Shown: positions 51,628 through 60,594, counted from the first letter of the stretch. The stretch: DNA of 64,000 bases from Lysobacter auxotrophicus (GCF_027924565.1 NZ_AP027041.1:1860001-1924000), one strand, 5' to 3'. Numbers and translations: made by a program. The notes: generated by a model from the letters alone, not told the origin.

Positions 51628-53222
51628 GCGCGCCACGCCGGGCGATCGCTGCCGCGCACGGCCACCAGCGGATCGCGCCAGCGCCCGGGCGTACGCGAGA
51701 GTTCGACCTGAGGCGCGAGGCGATCGATGTCGCCGTACGGCGTCTTGCGCGTGATCGTGCGCGGTTTGCCGATGCGATGGTCGGGCGCGTTCGCATCGAA
51801 GTTCGTGTCGGCGAACTGGCCGAGCGACTTGTACCACATGCCCGCGCGCGTCAACGACACGCGCACGTGGTAGCTGCCGCCTTCCTTCGCGCGCCGGCGC
51901 AACGCCGCGAGCACGCCCGCCGCGCCGAGATAGCCCGCGATGTAGTCGTTCATCACCAGCGTCGGCGGGAAGCGCGGCGTGCCGTTGCCCTCGGCCAGGG
52001 TGAAGCCGGACACGGTCAGGCCCTCCATGTCGAAACCGGCGCGGTCGCGCCACGACCCGTCGTGGCTGTAGCAACGCACCGACAGGTACACGATGCCGGG
52101 CCGTTTCTGCGCGACGGCCTGCGGGCCGAAGCCGAGGCCGTCCATCGCGCCGCCGCGGAACGATTCGGCGAACACGTCCGTCTGCGGGATCAGCGCGGCA
52201 AGCCGCTGGTTCTGCGCGGCATCGCGCAGGTCGACGAAGGTCGAGCGCATGCCGACGTTGACATCCATGACCAGCGCCTCGTGCTCGAACGCCTGGTCGC
52301 GCGCGACGTGCAGCACGTTGGCGCCGTATTCGGCCAGTGTGCGCGAGGCGGTCGTGCCGGCGATCACGTGCGTGCACGAGACGACGTTGATGCCGGACAG
52401 CGGCTGCTGCGGATCCGGCGTGAACGGCACGGGCGCGGAATCGCCGATCTTCACGATTTCCACCAGCGGTTTGCCCGCGAGGTGCCTACCTTCGGGGTGC
52501 TTCGACCACTCGTCCGCGGTGCGATGCATCGCCGCCGCGGCGCGTGCGTCGGCCAGCGCGGTTTCCAGTTCGACGCCGTTCCACTGGCGCACGGCCTGCT
52601 GTATGGCCTCCAGGTTCGGCGGGCACTTGAGCGTGTTGAGGATGCGGTCGCTCAGGTGCGGGTACGCGCCGGTGAGGTTCATGAAGCGCCCGTCCTTCGT
52701 CGCGAAGGAACGGAACGACATGGGATGGCCGAGCCCGAGCGGCGCCTGCATCATCAATCCGTTGACGGTCGGCATCCACGCAAGATTCGCCGGGATTGGA
52801 TCGCTCTTCGGCACCAGCCCGCCGGCCTGCATCTGCCGCAGCACCATGCCGACCAGCGGGTTCACGTTCCAGACCGATTCGCGCAGGTCGACCTTCAGGT
52901 CCTGGCCTTCGCCGGTGCGCTCCTTCCAAATCGCCGCCGCGCCGACGCCCGCCGCCATCGCCGGAATCGCCATGCTCGCGCCGATGCGGAAATGGCTGCG
53001 CAGGATCGGGTCGGCGCCGGTGAAGGTCACGCTGCCGCCGCCGTCGTCCGCGCTGCCGCCGATGTCGCGCATGAACTGCGCGAACGCGCTGTCGATATCG
53101 AACGCATCGGCCGCGGCAGGCGCGGCATTGGCGAATGCGGGAACCTGCGAGGTCACGGCCGCCAGCGTGACCAGTCCCGTGCCCTTGAGGAAATCGCGGC
53201 GACTCACGCCTTCGGACTCCAT
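51624..53222 (-). CDS. Tat-exported CaiB/BaiF CoA-transferase-like protein, atypical
   Basis: A 532-residue protein beginning with a twin-arginine signal (SRRDFLK at residues 7-13, then GTGLVTLAAVTSQVPAFA). The mature chain carries a partial CaiB-like half (KERTGEGQDLKVDLRESVWN) and then a full CaiB-like start (LSGINVVSCTHVIAGTTASR, LAEYGANVLHV) with its own second half (GGSYHVRVSLTRAGMW). Aligned by eye to formyl-CoA transferase, the catalytic Asp is Glu in the first part and Arg in the second, so it may not be an active class III CoA-transferase. AGGAAG precedes ATG 53222. It heads the operon with the OprB porin and patatin. Confidence 0.82.
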   Translation of the reverse strand: MESEGVSRRDFLKGTGLVTLAAVTSQVPAFANAAPAAADAFDIDSAFAQFMRDIGGSADDGGGSVTFTGADPILRSHFRIGASMAIPAMAAGVGAAAIWKERTGEGQDLKVDLRESVWNVNPLVGMVLRQMQAGGLVPKSDPIPANLAWMPTVNGLMMQAPLGLGHPMSFRSFATKDGRFMNLTGAYPHLSDRILNTLKCPPNLEAIQQAVRQWNGVELETALADARAAAAMHRTADEWSKHPEGRHLAGKPLVEIVKIGDSAPVPFTPDPQQPLSGINVVSCTHVIAGTTASRTLAEYGANVLHVARDQAFEHEALVMDVNVGMRSTFVDLRDAAQNQRLAALIPQTDVFAESFRGGAMDGLGFGPQAVAQKRPGIVYLSVRCYSHDGSWRDRAGFDMEGLTVSGFTLAEGNGTPRFPPTLVMNDYIAGYLGAAGVLAALRRRAKEGGSYHVRVSLTRAGMWYKSLGQFADTNFDANAPDHRIGKPRTITRKTPYGDIDRLAPQVELSRTPGRWRDPLVAVRGSDRPAWRA

Positions 53223-53359
53223 GTCTTCCTCGCATTGTCGTCGTCGTGCGGTGGGAGATCCGTGTGATCGTCTCGAAGGCGTTCGCAATGCGCGCGCAGA
53301 CGCGCCGCGCCGCAAGGCGCGCCTGCATCACGGCTGGCGATGCGGCCGGCGAACGCCGA

Positions 53360-53818
53360 TCAGCGACTGACGCGCGTGGTCGTTCCGTCCGAGGTCACGC
53401 GCACGCGGTCGCCGACGCGGTAGTCGTTCGGCGTGCCGGGTTGCACGACCGCCAGCGTCTGGCCCGATTCCAGGCGCACGGTGATCTCCACGCCGGCCGT
53501 CGTCGTGCCCGCCATCGCGTTGCCGACCGCACCGCCCGCGACCGCACCCGCGACGGCGCCGGCGGTGTTCGCGCGCGTGCCGCTACCGAGGGTGCTGCCG
53601 CCGATGCCGCCGAGCGCCGCGCCGGTGGCGGTCGCGACGCCGCGTCGGTCGTTCTGGATCGCGACGGCGCGAAGGCCCTGCACCTCGCCCCACTGGACGC
53701 TTTGTGCGGTGCCGACCTGGCTGCGCGTGAAGGTGCTGGAGGAAGGCGGCGACGTGGAGCATGCGCCCGTCGCGATCGCGATCCCGAGCAGGAGAAGCGT
53801 CTTGCGGGGGAGGTCCAT
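53360..53818 (-). CDS. Glycine-zipper (SlyB-like) outer-membrane lipoprotein
   Basis: A 152-residue lipoprotein with a signal ending in IAIATGAC. The central region is a glycine-zipper 2TM segment (ATGAALGGIGGSTLGSGT, AGAVAGAVAGGAVGNAMAG), followed by a small beta domain (VEITVRLESGQTLAVVQPG, YRVGDRVRV). This is the SlyB/PcP/OmpH-like type thought to bend or stabilise the outer membrane under envelope stress. The gene is alone, transcribed away from the large gap at 53819-54312. Confidence 0.9.
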   Translation of the reverse strand: MDLPRKTLLLLGIAIATGACSTSPPSSSTFTRSQVGTAQSVQWGEVQGLRAVAIQNDRRGVATATGAALGGIGGSTLGSGTRANTAGAVAGAVAGGAVGNAMAGTTTAGVEITVRLESGQTLAVVQPGTPNDYRVGDRVRVTSDGTTTRVSR

Positions 53819-54312
53819 GTGTTCCCTCCAGGCTCACATTCGTGAACGTTGTGTTCAGCAATGTTGCGGAGTGCGTAAATATCAAGCCACGCGTGATCCG
53901 GTCGTGATGTTTCGTCGTTGAACTGCCGCTGCCGCACGCGCGCCGACCGTGGAGTCGGTGGGTGATGCGATGTGTCTGGCGCGATGCTACGGGCAGATGG
54001 ACATCCGGGTCCGTGAGGGTGGGAACGTGCGACTACGCGGGCTCCTCGATGCTTTTGTAGCCCGGGTAAGCGAAGCCCACCCGGGGGCTCGTTGCACATC
54101 CCGGGTGCGCTGCGCTTACCCGGGCTACACCGGCGTACATCGCTCGCGCACATGCGTGGGCGGCGTGTGGGACCAGATGCTTGCGAGTGGACGACGATTC
54201 TGGATCACCGCGTCCTCCGATTCGCGCGGCGAAATGCCCTTTTAGAACACCTGCCGGCCGCCCCGGAGTGGTACCGTCCGCGTTCCACGTCCCTGGATCA
54301 AGGAGAACCCGG
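53819..54312. other. Gene-free 494-base divergent region
   Basis: It holds the promoter regions of the glycine-zipper and VOC genes and a large CCCGGG-type hairpin at 54054-54128. The stretch 53860-53930 is less GC-rich and is a plausible promoter zone for the lipoprotein. No gene was supported. Confidence 0.6.
54054..54128. repeat. Large CCCGGG-type hairpin repeat, copy g
   Basis: TTGTAGCCCGGGTAAGCGAA and inverted partner TGCGCTGCGCTTACCCGGGC, then TACA. This is the only copy that is not at a gene's 3' end; it lies between divergent genes. Confidence 0.8.
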
Positions 54313-54807
54313 ATGGCCAGCAAGAAGCCGATCGCCAAGAACTCCGTGTGCCTGTGGTACGACGGCACCGCGCTCGATGCCGCGACGTTCTATGCGGACA
54401 CCTTTCCCGACAGTTCCGTCGACGCGGTGCACCACGCGCCGGGCGATTATCCCGACGGCAAACAGGGCGACGTGCTGACGGTGGAGTTCACCGTGATGGG
54501 CATTCCGTGCATCGGCCTCAACGGCGGCGACACGTTCAAGCCGGACGAAGCGTTCTCCTTCCAGGTCGCGACCGACGACCAGGCCGAAACCGATCGCCTG
54601 TGGAACGCGATCGTCAACAACGGTGGCAAGGAAAGCGCGTGCGGCTGGTGCAAGGACAAGTGGGGCGTGTCGTGGCAGATCACCCCGCGCGTGCTGGTCG
54701 AGGCGATCACCGACCCCGATCCGGCCGCCGCCAAGCGCGCGTTCGACGCAATGATGACGATGCGCAAGATCGACATCGCAGCGATCGAGAAGGCGCGGCG
54801 GGGGTGA
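54313..54807 (+). CDS. VOC superfamily protein, PhnB/3-demethylubiquinone methyltransferase-like
   Basis: A 164-residue soluble protein of the PhnB-type VOC fold: NSVCLWYDGTALDAATFYAD, FTVMGIPCIGLNGGDTFKPD, EAFSFQVATDDQAETDRLW and CKDKWGVSWQITPRVL. The end (MMTMRKIDIAAIEKAR) is the standard C-terminal helix of this family. Some members bind metal through His/Glu; here the positions are mostly non-ligand residues. The exact reaction is unknown. ATG 54313 is preceded by AGGAGAA. Confidence 0.9.
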   Translation: MASKKPIAKNSVCLWYDGTALDAATFYADTFPDSSVDAVHHAPGDYPDGKQGDVLTVEFTVMGIPCIGLNGGDTFKPDEAFSFQVATDDQAETDRLWNAIVNNGGKESACGWCKDKWGVSWQITPRVLVEAITDPDPAAAKRAFDAMMTMRKIDIAAIEKARRG

Positions 54808-54837
54808 GGTTCGTCGCGGGCGTCGGATGCGGCGCCG

Positions 54838-54925
54838 TTGTAGCCCGGGCAAGCGAAGCGCGCCCGTGGCTACGCCTCGCATGTGATCAGCCCCCCCGGG
54901 TGCGCTTCGCTTACCCGGGCTACAA
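54838..54925. repeat. Large CCCGGG-type hairpin repeat, copy h
   Basis: TTGTAGCCCGGGCAAGCGAA and inverted partner TGCGCTTCGCTTACCCGGGC, then TACAA, 30 bases past the stop of the VOC gene. Confidence 0.85.
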
Positions 54926-55025
54926 AGGCGTTCACGGGGATGTCGGCAGGGAGGACTTCCGGCACCGGTCGACGCCGGGCCCGCGGCTATAGTGGCGACA
55001 CCCACCCAAGCCCAGGGGCGTCGTC

Positions 55026-57047
55026 GTGATCCGGTCCAGCCTTCCGCTCGTCGCGTTGCTTGCAGCCGCCACCACCGCCTCGGCGGGAGCCGTGCACGGC
55101 ATCCATCCCGAGGACATCGACCGCAAGGCCGACGCCTGCACGGATTTCTTCCAGTACGCCAACGGTGCGTGGCGCCAGCAGAATCCGATCCCCAACTACA
55201 TGGACCGCTGGAGCCGCCGCTGGCAGTCGGGCGAGGTCAACAAGGAACACGTCCGCGACATCCTGACCGAGCTGTCGGCGAAGACCGACTGGCCCAAGGG
55301 CAGCGCGGGACAGCTCGCCGGCGACTTCTACGCCGCATGCATGGACGAGTCGCGCGTGGACGCGCTGGGCAGCAAGCCCGTGCAGCCGTGGCTGTCGGAA
55401 ATCGCGGCCATCAACGACACCGCGGGCCTGCAACGCACGATCGGGCGGCTGCACGACGTGGGCGTCGCGGTGCCGTTCCAGGTCTATGCGGGCGAGGACC
55501 TGCACGATCCGTCCAAGACCATCGCGCACGTGTACGCCGGCGGCCTGGGCATGCCCGATCGCGATTACTACCTCAAGCCCGAACCGCGTTTCGTCGAGGC
55601 GCGCGCGAAGTACCTCACGCACGTGGCGAAGATGTTCGAACTCGCCGGCGTCCCGGCCGCGCAGGCGAAGACGAACGCCGACACCGTCTTCGCCTTCGAA
55701 AAGCGCCTGGCGGAAGCCTCGCTCGACAACGTGCAGCTGCGCGATCCGAAGCTGCAGGACAACGCCACCGCGTTCGCCGGGCTGTCGACGCTTGCGCCGC
55801 ATTTCGACTGGGCCGCGTATTTCGATGCCGCGAAGATCCCGCGCAACGCGTTGAACGTGACGCAGCCGAAGTTCGTACAGCAGGTGGACAAGGAACTGGC
55901 GACCACGCCGCTTCCGCAATGGAAGACCTACCTGCAGTGGCACGTGCTGAACACCGCGGCCGACACGCTGTCGCAGCCGTTCGTCGAGGAGAACTTCGCG
56001 TTCAACGGGAAGTTCCTCACCGGCGCCACCGAGATCAAGCCGCGCTGGAAACGCTGCGCCGAGGCGACCGACAACCAGCTCGGCGAGGCGCTCGGGCAGA
56101 AGTACGTCGAGAAGTACTTCCCGCCCGAAGCGAAGGCGCGCATGCAGGAGATGGTGAAGAACATCCTGCTGGCGATGGACGACACCATCAACGAACTGGA
56201 CTGGATGGATCCGGCGACGAAGAAGAAGGCGCTGGAAAAGCGCGCGACGTTCTTCCCGAAACTCGGTTACCCGGACAAGTTCAAGGAGTACGAAGGCGTC
56301 GTGGTGTCGCGCGATTCGGCTTGGGACAACGTCGTCGCCGCGTCGCGCTGGAACGTCGCCGACAACCGCAGCCAGATCGGCAAGCCGACCGATCGCAGCC
56401 GCTGGGGCATGACGCCGCCGACGTCGAACGCGTACTACAACCCGTTGCAGAACGAGATCGTCTTCCCGGCCGGGATCCTGCAGCCGCCGGCGTTCGACGT
56501 GACCGCGACCGACGCGGTGAACTACGGCGCGATCGGCGTGGTGATCGGCCATGAAATCAGCCACGGCTTCGACGACCAGGGCGCGCAGTTCGACGCGCAG
56601 GGCCGCCTGGCGAACTGGTGGACGCCGGCGGACAACAAGCAGTTCCAGGCAAAGGGCCAGTGCGTGGTGAAGCAGTTCGAGGGCTATTTCATCGAGCCCG
56701 GCGTGCACCACAACGGCAAGCTCGTGCTGGGCGAATCCATCGGCGATCTCGCCGGCGCGAAGATCGCGTACCGCGCGTACCAGAAATCGCGCGAGGGCAA
56801 GGGGCCGGAGCCGACCATCGACGGCTTCACGCCGGAGCAGCAGTTCTTCATCGCGTGGGGCCAGTGGCGCGGCGACGAAACCCGCATGGAAACCCAGCGC
56901 ACGATGGTGCAGGGCGACCCGCATCCCATCGCGAAGTACCGCGTGAACGGGCCGCTGTCGAACCTGCCGGCGTTCCGCGAGGCGTTCCAGTGCAAGGCCG
57001 ACGCGCCGATGGTGCGGCCGGAGGCGGATCGCTGCGAAGTGTGGTGA
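55026..57047 (+). CDS. M13 family (PepO/neprilysin-like) metalloendopeptidase
   Basis: A 673-residue zinc protease that cleaves short peptides, exported by a signal peptide (LPLVALLAAATTASAGA) from GTG 55026. Key motifs are HEISH at 509-513 (VIGHEISHGFDDQGAQFD), the third ligand region GESIGDLAGAKIAY (usually GENIADLGG), NAYYNPLQNEIVFPAGIL (substrate cleft) and the conserved C-terminal RCEVW. M13 enzymes start DFFQYANGAW after the signal, as here. A hairpin follows the stop. Confidence 0.94.
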   Translation: MIRSSLPLVALLAAATTASAGAVHGIHPEDIDRKADACTDFFQYANGAWRQQNPIPNYMDRWSRRWQSGEVNKEHVRDILTELSAKTDWPKGSAGQLAGDFYAACMDESRVDALGSKPVQPWLSEIAAINDTAGLQRTIGRLHDVGVAVPFQVYAGEDLHDPSKTIAHVYAGGLGMPDRDYYLKPEPRFVEARAKYLTHVAKMFELAGVPAAQAKTNADTVFAFEKRLAEASLDNVQLRDPKLQDNATAFAGLSTLAPHFDWAAYFDAAKIPRNALNVTQPKFVQQVDKELATTPLPQWKTYLQWHVLNTAADTLSQPFVEENFAFNGKFLTGATEIKPRWKRCAEATDNQLGEALGQKYVEKYFPPEAKARMQEMVKNILLAMDDTINELDWMDPATKKKALEKRATFFPKLGYPDKFKEYEGVVVSRDSAWDNVVAASRWNVADNRSQIGKPTDRSRWGMTPPTSNAYYNPLQNEIVFPAGILQPPAFDVTATDAVNYGAIGVVIGHEISHGFDDQGAQFDAQGRLANWWTPADNKQFQAKGQCVVKQFEGYFIEPGVHHNGKLVLGESIGDLAGAKIAYRAYQKSREGKGPEPTIDGFTPEQQFFIAWGQWRGDETRMETQRTMVQGDPHPIAKYRVNGPLSNLPAFREAFQCKADAPMVRPEADRCEVW

Positions 57048-57069
57048 ACGCGTAACGCGCGCGGTATGG

Positions 57070-57095
57070 GCGCCGCGGCGCCTGTACCGCGGCGC
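57070..57095. terminator. Probable bidirectional terminator hairpin
   Basis: GCGCCGCGG (57070-57078) and CCGCGGCGC (57087-57095) between the convergent M13 and BaiN-type genes. There is no T tract, so termination strength is uncertain. Confidence 0.55.
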
Positions 57096-58286
57096 TCAAA
57101 CCGCGTTGCCGGCGGCGTGGCCGGACGCCCACGCCCACTGGAAGTTGTAACCGCCAAGCCAGCCGGTGACGTCGAGCACTTCGCCGATGAAGTACAAGCC
57201 CGGCACGCGCTTGGACTGCATGGTGCTGGACGAGACTTCGTCGGTGTCCACGCCGCCGAGCGTCACTTCAGCCGTGCGATAGCCTTCCGTCCCGCTGGCG
57301 ACCAGCGCCCAGTCCTGCAGCGACTGGGCGATCTCGCGCAGTTGCGGCGCGTTGTACTGCTTCATCGGGCGATTGGGCAGCCAGTGCTCGCACAGGCGTT
57401 GCGCGAAACGCTTGGGCATCACCTCGCCGAGCATGGTTTTCAGCTCCGCCGCAGGGCGTTCGCGCTGCCATTGCTGCAGGGTTTCCAGCGCATCGTGGCC
57501 GGGCAGCAGGTCCAGGCGCAGGTCGTCGCCGGGCTGCCAGAACGAGGAAATCTGCAGGATCGCCGGCCCGCTCACGCCGCGATGCGTCACCAGCAGGTAA
57601 TTGCTGAAACTCGCGCCGTTGCATTGCGCGGTGACGGGCAGCGCGACGCCGGAGAGATCCGCGAGACGTTCCTGGTGCTTGCCGCTGAGGGTCAACGGCA
57701 CCAGGCCCGCGCGCGTCGGCAGCACGGCGTGACCGAACCGGCGCGCGAGTTCGTAGCCGAAGCCGGTCGCGCCCATGCTCGGGATCGACAGCCCGCCGCT
57801 CGCAACGACCAGTGACGGCGCGGAAAAATTGCCGCGCGTGGTATGCACGCGGAAGCGCGCCTCGTCGCTGTCGCCGTGGTTGAGGCGCTCGATGCTGCAG
57901 CTGGTTTCCACGCGCACGCCGGCGGCGGTGCATTCGTCCATCAGCATCTTCACGATGAGCTTGGACGACTCGTCGCAGAACAGCTGCCCGAGTTCCTTTT
58001 CGTGGTAGGCGATGCGATGGCGCTCGACCATCTCGATGAAGTGCCACGGCGTGTAGCGGGCGAGCGCCGACTTGCAGAAGTGCGGATTCGCCGAGAGGTA
58101 CTGCGCGGGCGTCGCGCCGGTGTTGGTGAAATTGCAGCGGCCGCCGCCGGACATCAGGATCTTCTTGCCGACGCGGTTGGCGTGTTCGACCACCAGCACG
58201 CGCTTGCCGCGCTGCCCGGCGGTCAGCGCGCACATCAGGCCCGCGGCGCCGCCGCCGACGACGATGACGTCGAAGTGCCCGCTCAT
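57096..58286 (-). CDS. BaiN/YhiN (HI0933) family NAD(P)/FAD-dependent oxidoreductase
   Basis: A 396-residue flavoprotein. The FAD-binding dinucleotide fold opens the protein (DVIVVGGGAAGLMCALTAGQ), followed by KILMSGGGRCNFTN, the diagnostic HI0933 segment, VVASGGLSIPSMGATGFGYE, and the C-terminal FAD motif VPGLYFIGEVLDVTGWLGGY with FQWAWASG. The reaction is unknown for most members; some reduce steroid or bile-acid C=C bonds. The gene is followed on the same strand by yaeQ 22 bases upstream, so they may be co-transcribed. Confidence 0.92.
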   Translation of the reverse strand: MSGHFDVIVVGGGAAGLMCALTAGQRGKRVLVVEHANRVGKKILMSGGGRCNFTNTGATPAQYLSANPHFCKSALARYTPWHFIEMVERHRIAYHEKELGQLFCDESSKLIVKMLMDECTAAGVRVETSCSIERLNHGDSDEARFRVHTTRGNFSAPSLVVASGGLSIPSMGATGFGYELARRFGHAVLPTRAGLVPLTLSGKHQERLADLSGVALPVTAQCNGASFSNYLLVTHRGVSGPAILQISSFWQPGDDLRLDLLPGHDALETLQQWQRERPAAELKTMLGEVMPKRFAQRLCEHWLPNRPMKQYNAPQLREIAQSLQDWALVASGTEGYRTAEVTLGGVDTDEVSSSTMQSKRVPGLYFIGEVLDVTGWLGGYNFQWAWASGHAAGNAV

Positions 58287-58308
58287 GCCGCGATGCGCGC
58301 CGCCACGA

Positions 58309-58866
58309 TCAGGCCGCCTGCGTGGCCGGCGCCATGCGCGTGCGCGGACGCAGGGCAGTCGTGCCGCGCTCGCCCATCAGCTGCAGTTCGTCGTCCTGGA
58401 TCAGCGCGTTGAAGCGCATGCTGCGCTCGATCGCCGCGCCCAGCGCTTCGACGCTTTGTGCGTCGATGTCGATCACGGTGAGGTTGTCCAGCCGCGACAG
58501 CGCCGCGGCATTCTTGTCCCACCACACGTCCGCGGCGCGTCCGCCGTAGTTCACGACGATGACCTGACGCGCGCGGCCGCAGGCCTTGCGGATGCGCGAC
58601 TCGTCGGGCTGGCCGAGGTCGATCCACTGCTCGATCTCGCCGGTGTAGTCGCGACGCCACAGGTCGGGTTCTTCCTCGTTGCTCAGTCCTCGGCCGAATT
58701 CCAGCCGCTCGCTCGCGAACAGCGCGAACGCGACCAGCCGCACCATCAGCCGCTGGTCGGTCTCCGACGGATGCTGGGCCAGGGTGAGCGGGTAGGTAGC
58801 GTAGTGGTGCCGGTCCAGGTCGCTGAGCGTCAGCTCGGCCTTGACCACGGTCGCCTTGAGCGCCAT
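58309..58866 (-). CDS. yaeQ: YaeQ family protein
   Basis: A 185-residue soluble protein with the YaeQ hallmarks MALKATVVKAELTLSDLDRH, HPSETDQRLMVRLVAFALFA and EEPDLWRRDYTGEIEQWIDL, and a PD-(D/E)XK nuclease-like core (EPDLW, IEQWIDLGQP, QVIVVNYG). YaeQ was once linked to RfaH but its function is unknown. It lies upstream of the BaiN-type gene on the same strand. Confidence 0.93.
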   Translation of the reverse strand: MALKATVVKAELTLSDLDRHHYATYPLTLAQHPSETDQRLMVRLVAFALFASERLEFGRGLSNEEEPDLWRRDYTGEIEQWIDLGQPDESRIRKACGRARQVIVVNYGGRAADVWWDKNAAALSRLDNLTVIDIDAQSVEALGAAIERSMRFNALIQDDELQLMGERGTTALRPRTRMAPATQAA

Positions 58867-58930
58867 GTGCGGATGCCTTGGGCGAAAAACGGAGCCGGCA
58901 TTCTAGGCGTTTGGCGCCGGCATTGCCCGG

Positions 58931-59296
58931 TCAGCGGCGCGGCGGGGGCGCCGCGCACACCGCCGAGGCGATGTCCTCGAACCGGTAGGGCTTCTGGAAC
59001 ACCGGCGCGTCGGCCGGCGCGCCGCACAACGTGGCGTCGTAGCCGGTCGCGAAAACGATCGGAAGATCCGGTCGCAGGCTGCGCAGCTGGCGCGCCAGTT
59101 CCAGGCCGTCCATGCCGCCGGGCAGTTCGATGTCGATCACCGCGCAATCGAAATGATGTTGCGCGAACAACGTGAGCGCCGATCGGGCATCGGGCGCCGG
59201 GTGCACGTTCAAACCAACGGCGTTCAACGCCTCGACCGCGTACTGCGCGATCAGGTGGTTGTCTTCCACGAACAGCATCGTGCACGAACAACGCAT
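58931..59296 (-). CDS. Single-domain response regulator
   Basis: A 121-residue receiver-only protein: LFVEDNHLIAQYAVEAL (acidic pair), phosphoacceptor Asp in CAVIDIELPGGMDGLEL, Thr in VFATGYDA and Lys in VFQKPYRFEDI. There is no output domain. Receivers of this type are often partnered with HWE or hybrid kinases; one HWE-type kinase gene is present at 63049. The start could be ATG 59296 or ATG 59278. The C-terminus ends in a Pro/Arg tail. Confidence 0.88.
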   Translation of the reverse strand: MRCSCTMLFVEDNHLIAQYAVEALNAVGLNVHPAPDARSALTLFAQHHFDCAVIDIELPGGMDGLELARQLRSLRPDLPIVFATGYDATLCGAPADAPVFQKPYRFEDIASAVCAAPPPRR

Positions 59297-59487
59297 CGGT
59301 CTTTCCCGGTGTTCGCAGCCCCCTGCGGAGCAGGATCCTACGCGGGATTCCCGTCGGAAATCCGTCGGAAAAAAGTGTATGCATCGTGATGCCAGGCCCA
59401 TGCGTGACCGATTTTGGCTGGCTTCACGCGGCGGGTGCGTTCACTTCTATACGTTCTCAGCGGACTGCACAGGGAGCAGACACCGAT

Positions 59488-59775
59488 ATGAACCTCACCA
59501 TCCAGTGCCTACCTCCGGGTTGGCGGCTCGAAGCGCTGCCGCCTTCACGCGACCGGCGTGAATGCGGCATCCGATTGACCAGTCCGCACGGACAGGAAAT
59601 CACCTACGTCCACAAACCATTCCAGTTCGCGTGCGAGATCACGCGAGAACTGCAGGCCGATCTTTTCGCGTCGCAACACCTTCGCGACCAGGCCGATCCG
59701 TCGCTTCGCATCGCACGTCCCGAGCAGCTCGCCGACGATGCGCGATTGAACGAAGCATTCAACAGCCGGTTGTAA
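59488..59775 (+). CDS. Small-protein family member 1 (LPPGWR / ITSPxG / CEIT), 95 aa
   Basis: Not a recognised family. The core is LPPGWRLEALPPSRDRRECG, then IRLTSPHGQEITYVHKPFQF and ACEITRELQADL. It shares this pattern with the proteins at 59801 and 62027: LPPxWR, a Cys, ITSPxG, an aromatic-basic-Pro segment and CEIT-x-QL. It carries a ~30-residue C-terminal extension absent from the other two. It is predicted soluble, small, alpha/beta. AGGGAG precedes ATG 59488. It may be a regulator or toxin-like accessory, but no function can be assigned. Confidence 0.72.
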   Translation: MNLTIQCLPPGWRLEALPPSRDRRECGIRLTSPHGQEITYVHKPFQFACEITRELQADLFASQHLRDQADPSLRIARPEQLADDARLNEAFNSRL

Positions 59776-59800
59776 GCGAATGGACCCGATGGAGTCGACC

Positions 59801-60010
59801 ATGAACCAACCTCTCGACACGCTGCCTCCCGACTGGCGCATGGAAGTGCATGGCCCGGCCTGCGGTTGGCCGAACTGCACGCTCATCATCACCAGCCCGC
59901 AGGGCGTGCAGATCCGCTTCGTCCATCGTCCGGACGAGGGCGCCTGCAAACTCACCGAGCAGTTGCAACAGGCGATGGGGTATCGCCAGGACGCGGCCCG
60001 TTTGGGGTAA
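59801..60010 (+). CDS. Small-protein family member 2, 69 aa
   Basis: A paralogue of 59488-59775 lying 25 bases downstream: LPPDWRMEVHGPACGW, CTLIITSPQGVQIRFVHRPD and GACKLTEQLQQAMG. ATG 59801 has GGAG six bases ahead and is preferred over ATG 59780. The two genes look like a tandem duplication followed by strong divergence. No function is known. Its end nearly touches the convergent EF-hand gene (15 bases). Confidence 0.7.
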   Translation: MNQPLDTLPPDWRMEVHGPACGWPNCTLIITSPQGVQIRFVHRPDEGACKLTEQLQQAMGYRQDAARLG

Positions 60011-60025
60011 GCCGCGGCGTGCGGC

Positions 60026-60466
60026 TCAGGGCCGCACGCGTGCGCCGACGCCGGCCTTCATCTCGTCGAAGTCCAGGCCGCCGTCGGCGTTGCGATCGAG
60101 CCAGCTGAAGCGCATCTCCAGTGCGCGACGCAGTTCCGCGTCGTCGAGCTGGCCATCGCGATCCAGATCGACGGCGATCATGCGTTCCGGCGCGGTCGGC
60201 GCATCCGCCGGCTGCGGGCCGAGCGCGGCCTGCAGTTCGTCGGGCGAGAGCAGCTGGTCGCGGTTGGCGTCGGCCGTTTCGAACACGACGTCGCTGTCGT
60301 ATTCGTACTTGCTCAGTACGCCGTCGCGGTTGGCATCGAGGAAGTCGAACCGGCTCCACGCCGGGTCCGACGCCGGACGCGGCGCGGTGTCGAGTGCGTC
60401 GCAGCGCGGCGATGCGCAAAAGCCCAGGCCAAGCACGAGCGCTGACAGCATCAGGCGATGGGTCAC
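60026..60466 (-). CDS. Exported EF-hand protein
   Basis: A 146-residue protein starting at GTG 60466 (GGGGA upstream; an ATG at 60499 is possible) with a signal peptide (LMLSALVLGLGFCASPRCDA). Four EF-hand loops follow: DANRDGVLSKYE, DANRDQLLSPDE, DLDRDGQLDDAE and DRNADGGLDFDE. Loop 2 lacks the usual Gly at position 6 (Q instead), so it may bind Ca2+ weakly. It is probably a periplasmic or secreted calcium-binding protein. Its partner is unknown. Confidence 0.88.
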   Translation of the reverse strand: MTHRLMLSALVLGLGFCASPRCDALDTAPRPASDPAWSRFDFLDANRDGVLSKYEYDSDVVFETADANRDQLLSPDELQAALGPQPADAPTAPERMIAVDLDRDGQLDDAELRRALEMRFSWLDRNADGGLDFDEMKAGVGARVRP

Positions 60467-60594
60467 GGCGATTCCCCGGTGTGTGTTGATGGGATGCAAC
60501 GCGAAGGCGCGGGCAGGTCGGACAGGCGCGGGCGGGCGGGGCGACGACCGGTCGATCCCTGCGATAAGCTGCGCCCGGGGAATCGGGAGCCGAC

